A program made the translations under genes and the position numbers. From Desulfobacteraceae bacterium (GTDB lineage Bacteria; Desulfobacterota; DSM-4660; Desulfatiglandales; Desulfatiglandaceae): 6,808 bases of DNA. The DNA lies in contig CP070700.1 of the NCBI GenBank assembly GCA_020349865.1, positions 3,705,310-3,712,117 on the forward strand. Direction: 5' to 3'. Of the stretch, positions 1 to 5,645 are shown piece after piece (the stretch's first letter is position 1; every line of letters begins with the position of its first letter). The notes beneath the pieces are model-generated. The model made no database searches and was not told where the DNA came from. It saw only the letters and a list, made by a program, of their open reading frames with translations.

Positions 1-129
1 CGGGCATTTCCAATTAATTACTTCCTCTGCTGCCATTGCCGGTTGATTGGAAACCAACAAAATGCCGGTAGAAAACAGAACCGCCATACATACGGAAATA
101 AGACCAAAGACTTTTGCCGATTTTTTCAT
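1..129 (-). CDS. Exported protein, probable TRAP-type (DctP-like) solute-binding protein, N-terminal fragment
   Basis: Only the first 43 codons are present; the gene runs off the left edge of the window. The visible part is a textbook Sec signal peptide: a positive start (MKKSAK), a hydrophobic core from about residue 8 to 26, then QPAMA-AEEV. This fits signal peptidase I cleavage after A33 (A-x-A). The mature protein would begin AEEVINWKCP. In my knowledge of the family, a mature start with a short strand such as 'VINWKC' is common in DctP-type periplasmic binding proteins of TRAP transporters in Desulfobacterota, but ABC binding proteins can look similar. The ATG is supported by a strong GGGAGGT ribosome site 6 nt upstream. 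It lies downstream of the CoA-metabolism genes on the same strand, so it could supply the substrate those enzymes use. Export is well supported; the transporter class is an inference. Confidence 0.6.
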   Translation of the reverse strand, partial: MKKSAKVFGLISVCMAVLFSTGILLVSNQPAMAAEEVINWKCP

Positions 130-135
130 TGTTTT

Positions 136-142
136 ACCTCCC
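136..142 (-). promoter_or_regulatory. Strong ribosome binding site of the exported protein
   Basis: The minus strand reads GGGAGGT here, 6 nt before the ATG at 129. It fixes the start codon of the signal-peptide gene. Confidence 0.85.
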
Positions 143-147
143 TTTTT

Positions 148-176
148 ATAGGTGAAAGCAAAAGAAACCTACCTAT
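148..176. repeat. Inverted repeat in the leader of the exported protein gene
   Basis: ATAGGT (148-153) is repeated inverted as ACCTAT (171-176), with a 17-nt loop, just upstream of the ribosome site. On the minus strand it overlaps the end of a seven-residue reading frame (MVLTEHR, 192 to 169) that has its own AGGGGGTGAT-like ribosome site. It could be a small operator or a leader structure, or it could be chance; six-base arms are short. Confidence 0.25.
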
Positions 177-452
177 GTTCTGTTAAAACCATATCACCCC
201 CTCTCTTATATCCTCCCTTCGCATCCCAAAAAAACTGAAACCTTCAATACCCTTACATATCCTTTTTTGATGCCCTGCTTTAGGCACTTCGCAGCAATTA
301 TCATATGGTGTTGGGTATTTGTTATCAGGTATCTGTATTATTGCCTTTCGCATTTTATTTTATATTTCTTCGTTGATTGAAATAAAAAAAGGACAATATT
401 CCGTAAAACCACTACCAGATAGCATTCAATTGGGTTTGGCTCAATTGAGGCA

Positions 453-1232
453 CTACCTACCTTTAAATACAGGTTTCCGTTTTTCGATAAAGGCCCGGGC
501 GCCTTCCTTTTGGTCCTCAGTGCCACATAAATAACTCCAGTGATATGCTTCCACTTCAAGGCCTTCTGAGAGCGTCATATTAAGGCCCCTATTAATGGCC
601 TCCTTGACCGCTCTGATGGCCAAGGGAGGTTTGCTGGCAATAAGCTCAGCCATTTCCATGGCCTCATCCAGGAGTTTTTCTGGTTCAACAACCTTATTTA
701 CCAGACCTATGCGCGCTGCCTCTTCTGCCTTGATGAATTGGCCCGTAAAGATCAATTCCTTGGCAATTCCCTCGCCCACCAACCGGGGAAGCCGCTGAGT
801 TCCGCCACCGCCCGGAATTACCCCCACATTTATCTCCGGCTGCCCTAACTGGGCTTTAGTAGAGGCAATTCGTACGTCGCAGCACATGGATAGCTCTAAC
901 CCTGCACCGAGACAATATCCATTGATGGCGCAGATAACCGGTCTCTCAAATTCCTCAACCTTCAGATACAGTTGCCTGCTTTTTTTCAATCTCGCCTTGG
1001 CCTTTTCCTGTGTGAGTTCTGGAAACGACTTGATGTCCGCCCCTGCCATAAAGGCCTTTCCCTTTCCGGTAAGGATAACGACCTTTATCTCATCTTTTTT
1101 CGACTCCAGCTCATCTAGAATAGCCAGCAGTTGCTCTCTCAGCTTCGTGGTCAGAGGGTTCATAGGCGGATTATCAATAGTAATAATAGCAACAGCGTTA
1201 TCTTTGGTATACGTTACCAGTTTGTCACTCAT
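453..1232 (-). CDS. Enoyl-CoA hydratase, crotonase family
   Basis: The 259-residue product has the usual length for a single-domain crotonase. It is expected to add water to a trans-2-enoyl-CoA, giving the (S)-3-hydroxyacyl-CoA, in the cytoplasm. The first oxyanion-hole segment is AFMAGADIKSF (residues 60-70). The second is GYCLGAGLELSMCCDVRIAS (105-124). GQPEINVGVIPGGGGTQRL follows at 130-148. E113 and E133 match in position the two catalytic glutamates of rat mitochondrial hydratase (E144 and E164), so it is a true hydratase candidate rather than an isomerase or hydrolase lacking them. The C-terminus (GARAFIEKRKPVFKGR) is typical. An AAAGGGGGAA ribosome site lies about 10 nt before the ATG. 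It sits 18 bp after the 3-hydroxyacyl-CoA dehydrogenase, its natural partner. Chain-length preference cannot be read from sequence. Confidence 0.93.
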   Translation of the reverse strand: MSDKLVTYTKDNAVAIITIDNPPMNPLTTKLREQLLAILDELESKKDEIKVVILTGKGKAFMAGADIKSFPELTQEKAKARLKKSRQLYLKVEEFERPVICAINGYCLGAGLELSMCCDVRIASTKAQLGQPEINVGVIPGGGGTQRLPRLVGEGIAKELIFTGQFIKAEEAARIGLVNKVVEPEKLLDEAMEMAELIASKPPLAIRAVKEAINRGLNMTLSEGLEVEAYHWSYLCGTEDQKEGARAFIEKRKPVFKGR

Positions 1233-1250
1233 CCTTCTTATTCCCCCTTT

Positions 1251-2132
1251 TCAATCGGCCGGGCCAAGCTTGTTTCCCTTGTCATCATATCTGTACCAGC
1301 CTATGCCTGTTTTTCTTCCTAATTGCCCTATTTTCACTTTTCGTTGAAGTAGCATAGGCGGATGAAACTTCTCATCCTGGGTCTCCTTATACACGGCACT
1401 CATGGCATTAAAGCCCACATCAAGCCCCGCCATGTCCGCCGTCTCGAAAGGCCCCATGGGCCTTCCAAAACCCAACCGCATGCCTTTGTCAACATCCTCA
1501 ACACTGACCACACCTGCCTCAACAAGCTTAATCGCTTCAATGCTGCTCGGAAAATTGATCCTATTGAGGGCAAAACCGGCCACGTCTCGGTTTACTCGTA
1601 TCGTTTCCTTTCCGAAAGTTCTGCCCAGGTGTTCTGCCGTCTCCAGGGTTTCATCCGATGTGAGTAATCCCCGGACAATCTCCACAATCCTCATTAGAGG
1701 AACTGGGCTGAAAAAATGAGTCCCCACAAATTTAGAAGCCCTTCGTGTGGCTTCCGCAATATTGGTTATGGGAATTGCCGACGTATTGGTAGCGAATATG
1801 GTATGCTCGGGACAAATCTTGTCCAGTTCGGAAAACAGATCTCTCTTCGACTCCAGATTTTCAATAATCGCTTCAAAGACAAAATCGGCATCCCCGGCCC
1901 CGGCAAATTCCGTGGTTCCCTGAATCCTTTCCATGATTTCATCCACAGTGCCTTGGGCTTTTCCCTTTTCAACCAGTTTACCAACTGACCATCGTATATT
2001 TTTCAGGCCGTTCTCGACAATCTCATCCGTAAGGTCCCTCATGACCACCTCATATCCTGCCTGAGCACATACCTGGGTTATACCGCCCCCCATCAGCCCT
2101 GCACCTGCCACAAATATTTTTTCGATCTCCAT
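1251..2132 (-). CDS. 3-hydroxyacyl-CoA (3-hydroxybutyryl-CoA type) dehydrogenase
   Basis: The 293-residue protein has the length of stand-alone short-chain enzymes of the Hbd/PaaH type, which oxidise (S)-3-hydroxyacyl-CoA to 3-oxoacyl-CoA with NAD. The N-terminal Rossmann fold shows GAGLMGGG (10-17), with D33 at the end of the second strand, consistent with NAD rather than NADP. NTSAIPIT spans 116-123 and GTHFFSPVPLMRIVEIV 137-153. H139 and E151 have the 12-residue spacing of the catalytic His-Glu pair, and S118 and N190 (FALNR) match the other conserved active-site positions. The C-terminal helical domain begins around 186 and carries GFGRPMGPFETADMAGLD (221-238). The start is set by AGGAGG at 2142-2147, 8 nt upstream. 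The crotonase follows after 18 bp, so the two are surely co-transcribed. Confidence 0.94.
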   Translation of the reverse strand: MEIEKIFVAGAGLMGGGITQVCAQAGYEVVMRDLTDEIVENGLKNIRWSVGKLVEKGKAQGTVDEIMERIQGTTEFAGAGDADFVFEAIIENLESKRDLFSELDKICPEHTIFATNTSAIPITNIAEATRRASKFVGTHFFSPVPLMRIVEIVRGLLTSDETLETAEHLGRTFGKETIRVNRDVAGFALNRINFPSSIEAIKLVEAGVVSVEDVDKGMRLGFGRPMGPFETADMAGLDVGFNAMSAVYKETQDEKFHPPMLLQRKVKIGQLGRKTGIGWYRYDDKGNKLGPAD

Positions 2133-2268
2133 TTTCTAAAACCTCCTCATTGATTCGCCGATTTTTGCAAAATGAGCTCCAGCCTGAGAGCAGACACATG
2201 ACCACAATCGTATTATGGAATGGGGCATTGTGTGCCTGAAATGTCTTGATGATATCTTCCCGACACAT
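2050..2268 (-). pseudogene. Possible decayed remnant in the maoC-dehydrogenase spacer (weak)
   Basis: The 142-bp spacer between the MaoC stop and the dehydrogenase start is open in two minus-strand frames. One starts at 2268 (MCREDIIKTFQAHNAPFHNT...) and runs on into the dehydrogenase gene out of frame. The other starts at 2273 and ends at 2136, three bases before the dehydrogenase ATG. An AAGGAG ribosome site at 2280-2285, inside the end of the MaoC gene, is ideally placed (6 nt) for the ATG at 2273. The first frame faintly recalls the N-terminus of PaaI-type hotdog thioesterases (charged start, EDIIK-x-F, then a GW segment), but no catalytic motif is present. It may be a relic, a small unknown peptide gene, or chance. 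Confidence 0.2.
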
Positions 2269-2274
2269 TCCATT

Positions 2275-2772
2275 TTATACTCCTTGCCCATAGCATCTTT
2301 TGGCTATAAGAATCGTCGTTGTTCCAGTTTGAACAACTTCGCCTCGCTGGTTAAACATCTCTTTTTCAAAGGTGAGTATACCTCGGTCCGGCTTGGAACT
2401 TTCACGCATTTCCTTAACGACCTGTTCCACATGAACGGTATCACCAATATATATGGGCAACTTAAACTGCCATGTGAGTTCAATGAAGGCTAAGATACTT
2501 TCCTCAGTCAATTGATAAGCCAACCCCGAATGGATAATCGTTCCCAGAAGTCCATGCGCAATGCGTTGACCGTATTTGGTGCTCGCTGCATACTCGGCGT
2601 CTGTGTGTAGACGATTATGATCCCATGAAAGCGCAGCGAAGCTCGCCACGTCCGTTTCCGTCACGGTCCGCGCCTTGGTCACAAACTTTTGACCCATAGA
2701 GAAGTCGTCAAAATAAAGAGACTTGAAAATTTCTTTTGGTGCATTCCCTGAAGATTCAAAATGCTCGTCCAT
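2275..2772 (-). CDS. MaoC-like hotdog-fold (R)-specific enoyl-CoA hydratase/dehydratase
   Basis: The 165-residue single-hotdog protein has the layout of the MaoC dehydratase family. The N-terminal part reads LYFDDFSMGQKFVTKARTVTE (19-39). The hydratase motif follows at about 45-84: D51 and H56 are the Asp-His pair five residues apart, followed by LHTDAEYA and GQRIAHGLLGT (68-78). Known family members such as PhaJ hydrate trans-2-enoyl-CoA to the (R)-3-hydroxyacyl-CoA or run in reverse, usually as dimers. It lies 100 bp after the AbfD-like gene. An AGGGAT ribosome site lies about 7 nt before the ATG. Its presence next to a crotonase of opposite stereochemistry suggests either two hydration steps on different intermediates or epimerisation of a 3-hydroxyacyl-CoA. 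Alternatives are mesaconyl-CoA or other branched-acid hydratases of this family; the substrate is unknown. Confidence 0.87.
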   Translation of the reverse strand: MDEHFESSGNAPKEIFKSLYFDDFSMGQKFVTKARTVTETDVASFAALSWDHNRLHTDAEYAASTKYGQRIAHGLLGTIIHSGLAYQLTEESILAFIELTWQFKLPIYIGDTVHVEQVVKEMRESSKPDRGILTFEKEMFNQRGEVVQTGTTTILIAKRCYGQGV

Positions 2773-2872
2773 TTTTTAATCCCTACTCGGGCACCAAGAA
2801 ATTCTCTTATCAAAAAGCATTGCGTAAAGTCTATTATATTTTCTCAGGCAGAAGTTGTGTTTTCGCCAAGAA

Positions 2873-4339
2873 TTAATCTTTCGTCATACCCGCAACCTTC
2901 CGAACGATATCTTTGCGTTTTTCTATGTCGTACTGGGAGGTTATGGCTATCTTTTCCATCCTTGGTGACCCGCCACCGTGTAGAGCCCCAAAACAGGAAA
3001 CCCCTCCTTTGCCGGAACAGGCAACGTCTCCTATATGTCGCCACAGTTGGGCCTGGTTTTCCGGTGACATGCTACTGCTTCTTGTCGTATATTTTTTGGC
3101 GAATTCCTTAACCTCTGGATTGACAAATTCACCTTCATAGGGGAATGTGGCCGGTATCCCTCCGGAAATATCCGCCAGCATTTCCATTTCGTGATAGATG
3201 GCCTCACCGGTCAAGCAACGACCAACATTACAAAAAATCGAGTCGGGGATATAGTTTCCGGGCCCATAGGGTCTAAAACCAACACCGGGAATATAGAGTT
3301 CCGGCTTACCCAGTTCTGATGCCGTGAACCCTGCTGCATAACCCAGTTCACTGACCATAATTATTTCTGCAAACTTATCCGTGACATGCTTCGCTTTTGC
3401 AATACCGTTAGCATCTGCTGCAAGGGCACAGGTACCGAGCATAATATCACCTAAAGCCGGTTTGCACCCAGAATAACTATGACGGTGAAAAAGGGCAAAG
3501 AGCAGTGCCAGGATCCCCCCGTGTTTATATTCTCCACAGAGAAAAACCCTTTCCCATGGAATAAAAACATCATCAAAAATAACGTAGGAATCACAGCTTC
3601 CAGCATTGAATCCTTTCGGAAAGTGGTTTCGGTCACGGTAGTTGTGTATGGTCAACAGGTGCTTTACACCTTCCCAATCGCCCGGTACAGCAAACGAAAC
3701 AGCATAGTCCTTATCCGCTTCCTTAAGCGCCCGAGTGGGCACAACCAGTATTTCGTCCGCAATAGCCGCCTCAGAGATGTGCAGCTTACAACCTCGCACC
3801 ACAATCCCATCACTTTTCCGTTCAACCACATGGACATAAGAGTCCGGATCTGATTGCTCACTGGGTCGTTTCATTCTTTCGCCTTTTACATCCGTTTGCG
3901 CACAACATCCAACGAGATCTTCAGTCTGAAAGCGTATAAGCCATCTTTTGAAATTTTCGTGATATTCGGTTGCCCCATTATTCTCCTTGTCTGCTTCATA
4001 TGAAACTGTGTAAATGGCATTAATGGCATCGACTCCCATGCAACGCTGAATGCAACCGCCTACGACACGACAGATCATACGGGTCATATCTTGCTTTTTA
4101 TGGAGATCTTCTGTCGTTTGATGAACGTGACAAAACCGATTAATCTTCTCCCCGGTTAAATGAGATGTCGCTGTCATCAGGCCTTCCTGTTCGGGGTCCA
4201 GGGCGAGATCAAAGGTTGTGCCCATCACATCGGTAGTTGGTGTGAGTCGCTCGTCGTCACGGCCAACCTTCTCGCCACCGATATAGAGATTCCTTTTCAT
4301 CTTATATATACCGTCAAGCCACTGCTCTTTGGTTCGCAT
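2873..4339 (-). CDS. 4-hydroxybutyryl-CoA dehydratase (AbfD) family radical flavoenzyme with altered active site
   Basis: The 488-residue protein has the length of the FAD- and [4Fe-4S]-containing 4-hydroxybutyryl-CoA dehydratase/vinylacetyl-CoA isomerase, a structural relative of HpaB monooxygenases. Conserved blocks include NRFCHVHQTTEDLHKK (67-82), GCIQRCMGVDAINA (95-108), DKDYAVSFA (209-217), VIFDDVFIPWER (253-264), FHRHSYSGCK (284-293) and LHGGGSP (453-459). C96, C100, H285 and C292 fit the cluster ligands C99, C103, H292 and C299 of the Clostridium aminobutyricum enzyme. Q98, Y289 and K293 match Q101, Y296 and K300. From recalled alignment, catalytic E257 becomes D250, T190 becomes S189, and E455 falls on G451 with no acidic residue between 442 and 459. 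It is therefore a cluster-bearing dehydratase-type enzyme, but probably not a standard 4-hydroxybutyryl-CoA dehydratase. The AGGAGAG ribosome site at 4344-4350 sets the start. It heads the maoC, hbd and ech group. Confidence 0.85.
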   Translation of the reverse strand: MRTKEQWLDGIYKMKRNLYIGGEKVGRDDERLTPTTDVMGTTFDLALDPEQEGLMTATSHLTGEKINRFCHVHQTTEDLHKKQDMTRMICRVVGGCIQRCMGVDAINAIYTVSYEADKENNGATEYHENFKRWLIRFQTEDLVGCCAQTDVKGERMKRPSEQSDPDSYVHVVERKSDGIVVRGCKLHISEAAIADEILVVPTRALKEADKDYAVSFAVPGDWEGVKHLLTIHNYRDRNHFPKGFNAGSCDSYVIFDDVFIPWERVFLCGEYKHGGILALLFALFHRHSYSGCKPALGDIMLGTCALAADANGIAKAKHVTDKFAEIIMVSELGYAAGFTASELGKPELYIPGVGFRPYGPGNYIPDSIFCNVGRCLTGEAIYHEMEMLADISGGIPATFPYEGEFVNPEVKEFAKKYTTRSSSMSPENQAQLWRHIGDVACSGKGGVSCFGALHGGGSPRMEKIAITSQYDIEKRKDIVRKVAGMTKD

Positions 4340-4392
4340 TAATCTCTCCTTTTTAAAGTTCGAATATTATTGCTCATTAGGGTTTTTTTAAT

Positions 4393-4415
4393 ACCCCGTC
4401 CACTTGCGGCGGGGT
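4393..4415. repeat. GC-rich hairpin ACCCCG/CGGGGT
   Basis: ACCCCG (4393-4398) pairs with CGGGGT (4410-4415). The stem extends by one G-T and one C-G pair to leave a 7-nt loop. On the minus (coding) strand an A-rich run follows, not a T-run, so it does not look like an intrinsic terminator for the operon. The T-run lies before it on the plus strand. Confidence 0.6.
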
Positions 4416-4426
4416 TTCCGCTCGTT

Positions 4427-4464
4427 CCCTCTCCCTGGGGAGAGGGGTAGGGGGTGAGGGGGTA
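4427..4464. repeat. Dispersed-repeat-like dyad CCCTCTCCC...GGGAGAGGG with G-rich tail
   Basis: CCCTCTCCC (4427-4435) and GGGAGAGGG (4438-4446) are perfect inverted repeats. Allowing a tetraloop gives an 8-bp stem. A G-rich tail with TAGGGGGTGAGGGGG follows. Sequences of this form (CTCTCCC hairpin plus a GGGTGAGGG tail) are common as dispersed intergenic repeats in many bacterial genomes, so this is probably a REP-like element rather than a site specific to the operon. It may still affect mRNA stability between BKACE and the AbfD-like gene. Confidence 0.55.
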
Positions 4465-4582
4465 AAATAAGTATTATGCCACTGTATACCCCGATTGCTT
4501 GCGTCGAAGCAGTTGATTCCTTTTCACCTCACCAAGAGAAATAATTCAGAAGATTACAATTAAATAACCAAGGGATTTTTTA

Positions 4583-5455
4583 TCATATCAACCCAAGTGT
4601 TTCCCTTGTTTCCTGTGGTGATGCGGGTTCCTTATCCAATATGTTTATAATATTGACTGCCTTTTCAACGAGTTGCGCATTGCTTTTGGCATGGGTTCCG
4701 CGGCTCAGGTAATAATTGTCCTCAAAACCAACCCTCACATTACCCCCAATCAGCGCAGATTGGGCAACCATAGGAAAACTGGCGGGGCCTATTCCAAATC
4801 CCGCCCAGATTGCATCAGAGGGGAGGGCTTCTTTCATCATCAGCATATTCTTGGGGGTTGCAGGTATTCCCCACTGAATGCCTAAGCACAGTTGAAAGAT
4901 AGGGGGACTTCCAACAAGCCCTTTTTCAATAAGGCTGCGGCCGATTTCTATATGCCCCATATCAAAAACTTCCAACTCAGGTTTAACGCCAGCCTCTTTG
5001 ATACGTTCTGCCATGGCTTCAACATGTGGCACAACATTTGCGAAAACGCGGGGCCCAAAATTCATTGAACCTATATCAAGTGAACACAATTCCGGTTTGA
5101 GTTTCACGATATGTTCAGTTCTTTTTTCAGGTGAACTCCAGGTGGTACCAGGGCCGAGGCCCACAGGATTCGAGTCGTCGGGAATTATCCGAGCGCCAGC
5201 TCCGGTGGTCAAATTAATGACCATATCTGACTCCTCCCTAATCCTTTCCACCACCTCTTGGTACAATTCAAAGGCCATGGACGGTTCGCTGGTCACAGGG
5301 TCTCTCACATGAATGTGCGCCACGGATGCACCGGCTGCACAGGCTTCCAGCGCACTGGCTGAAATCTCTTTTGGGCTAACAGGCAAGGCCGGATGTTTGG
5401 ACTTATCGCCCAGACTTCCTGTCACGGCTACGGTGATGACAATCTTTTCATTCAT
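4583..5455 (-). CDS. Beta-keto acid cleavage enzyme (BKACE/Kce, DUF849 family)
   Basis: The 290-residue TIM-barrel protein belongs to the zinc-dependent family that condenses a beta-keto acid with acetyl-CoA and splits it to acetoacetate plus a new CoA thioester. The metal site HIHVRD has H47 and H49. RVGFEDN (241-247) gives R241, E245 (third metal ligand) and D246, matching R226, E230 and D231 of Kce from lysine fermentation. Other family blocks are LTTGAGAR (82-89), CSLDIGSMNFGPRVFAN (124-140) and GGNVRVGFEDN. At the position of Kce E14, which binds the substrate amino group, this protein has L15 (VTGSLGD), so an amino or betaine substrate is unlikely. The ribosome site before the ATG is weak, and an in-frame TAG five codons upstream rules out a longer form. 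It follows the thiolase relic after 27 bp and may cover the cleavage step. Confidence 0.9.
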   Translation of the reverse strand: MNEKIVITVAVTGSLGDKSKHPALPVSPKEISASALEACAAGASVAHIHVRDPVTSEPSMAFELYQEVVERIREESDMVINLTTGAGARIIPDDSNPVGLGPGTTWSSPEKRTEHIVKLKPELCSLDIGSMNFGPRVFANVVPHVEAMAERIKEAGVKPELEVFDMGHIEIGRSLIEKGLVGSPPIFQLCLGIQWGIPATPKNMLMMKEALPSDAIWAGFGIGPASFPMVAQSALIGGNVRVGFEDNYYLSRGTHAKSNAQLVEKAVNIINILDKEPASPQETRETLGLI

Positions 5456-5482
5456 ATGCTCAATCTATGGCATGTCTTGAAT

Positions 5483-5617
5483 CTAGTTTTTATTGACATT
5501 CTCTCGAGTATCAATAGGGCGCCCTGTTACGCAACCGATAATAGCCCACTCTGTATCAGTAAGTCTGGATCGAAACAGAGCAGTATTCAGGTATCCGGCA
5601 ATGACAGCTTCTCTCAT
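5483..5617 (-). pseudogene. Relic of a thiolase (acetyl-CoA acyltransferase) 5' end
   Basis: A 44-codon frame begins MREAVIAGYLNTALFRSR, which closely matches the N-terminal strand and active-site lead-in of thiolases (MREAVI...RTxxxxS). I recall forms reading MREAVIAGYLRTA-x-SRSRP from Desulfobacterota. The similarity fades after about residue 22. The rest contains EWAIIGCVTGRP, which resembles the later thiolase segment (D-x-VIIGCVTxxGEQ) as if 20-30 residues were deleted, and a TAG stop follows. A full thiolase is about 390-430 residues and carries Cys, His and Cys active-site residues, none of which is here. It starts 28 bp after the ligase stop and ends 27 bp before BKACE, exactly where an operon thiolase would sit. 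No good ribosome site is seen. Deletion in place is the simplest reading. Confidence 0.68.
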
Positions 5618-5645
5618 AGCACACGTCGTATCTATTAACGTGTTT

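Larger units (their letters stand above)
130..452. other. Intergenic leader of about 320 bp without a clear gene
   Basis: This stretch separates the crotonase stop from the exported protein. It is AT-rich. It contains the ribosome site and inverted repeat described separately, and a second inverted repeat TCAATTG/CAATTGA (426-432 and 442-448) just after the crotonase stop. No T-tract follows that repeat on the minus strand, so I do not call it a terminator. I see no convincing sigma-70 or sigma-54 promoter. A 56-codon minus-strand reading frame (353 to 183) lacks a ribosome site and is not recognisable. The length and strong ribosome site suggest the transport gene may have its own promoter or leader. 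Confidence 0.5.
4340..4582. other. 243-bp spacer between BKACE and the AbfD-like gene
   Basis: This spacer holds the AbfD ribosome site and two GC-rich dyads (described separately). An AT-rich stretch next to the BKACE stop has no recognisable gene. A 17-codon frame starting with GTG (ending ...GYTVA) exists but is too short to support. I found no convincing promoter. The spacer is far longer than those further down the operon (18-142 bp), which fits insertion of a repeat element. Confidence 0.45.

Noticed and set aside
151..185. Sigma-54 type promoter (GG...TTGCT) before the exported protein
   Set aside because: The spacing between GG and GC is 8 or 12, not 10, and the rest of the consensus does not match.
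183..353. 56-codon minus-strand frame (MRKAIIQIPDNKYPTPYDN...) in the leader before the exported protein
   Set aside because: It has no ribosome site before the ATG, no recognisable motif, and lies in AT-rich spacer. Chance cannot be excluded, so it is not listed as a gene.
426..448. TCAATTG/CAATTGA inverted repeat after the crotonase stop as a terminator
   Set aside because: The stem is AT-rich and weak, and no T-run follows on the minus strand, so it does not meet the form of an intrinsic terminator.
886..1347. Long plus-strand frames opposite the crotonase and dehydrogenase genes
   Set aside because: They lie antisense to genes with full catalytic motifs, and their translations show no family features. 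They are shadows of the real coding strand.
2873..4339. Reading the AbfD-like protein as a 4-hydroxyphenylacetate 3-monooxygenase (HpaB)
   Set aside because: All four iron-sulfur ligand positions of the dehydratase are present with the right spacing, as are Y289 and K293. Monooxygenases of this fold lack the cluster.
4461..4500. CATAAT/TAATAC sequence on the minus strand as a promoter for the AbfD-like gene
   Set aside because: No acceptable -35 hexamer is found at 16-18 bp spacing, and the G-rich repeat lies between it and the gene.
5487..5515. Imperfect dyad ATTGACATTCTC/GAGTATCAAT as an operator upstream of BKACE
   Set aside because: It falls inside the thiolase relic, the arms are imperfect, and the site is mid-operon. 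There is no support beyond partial symmetry.
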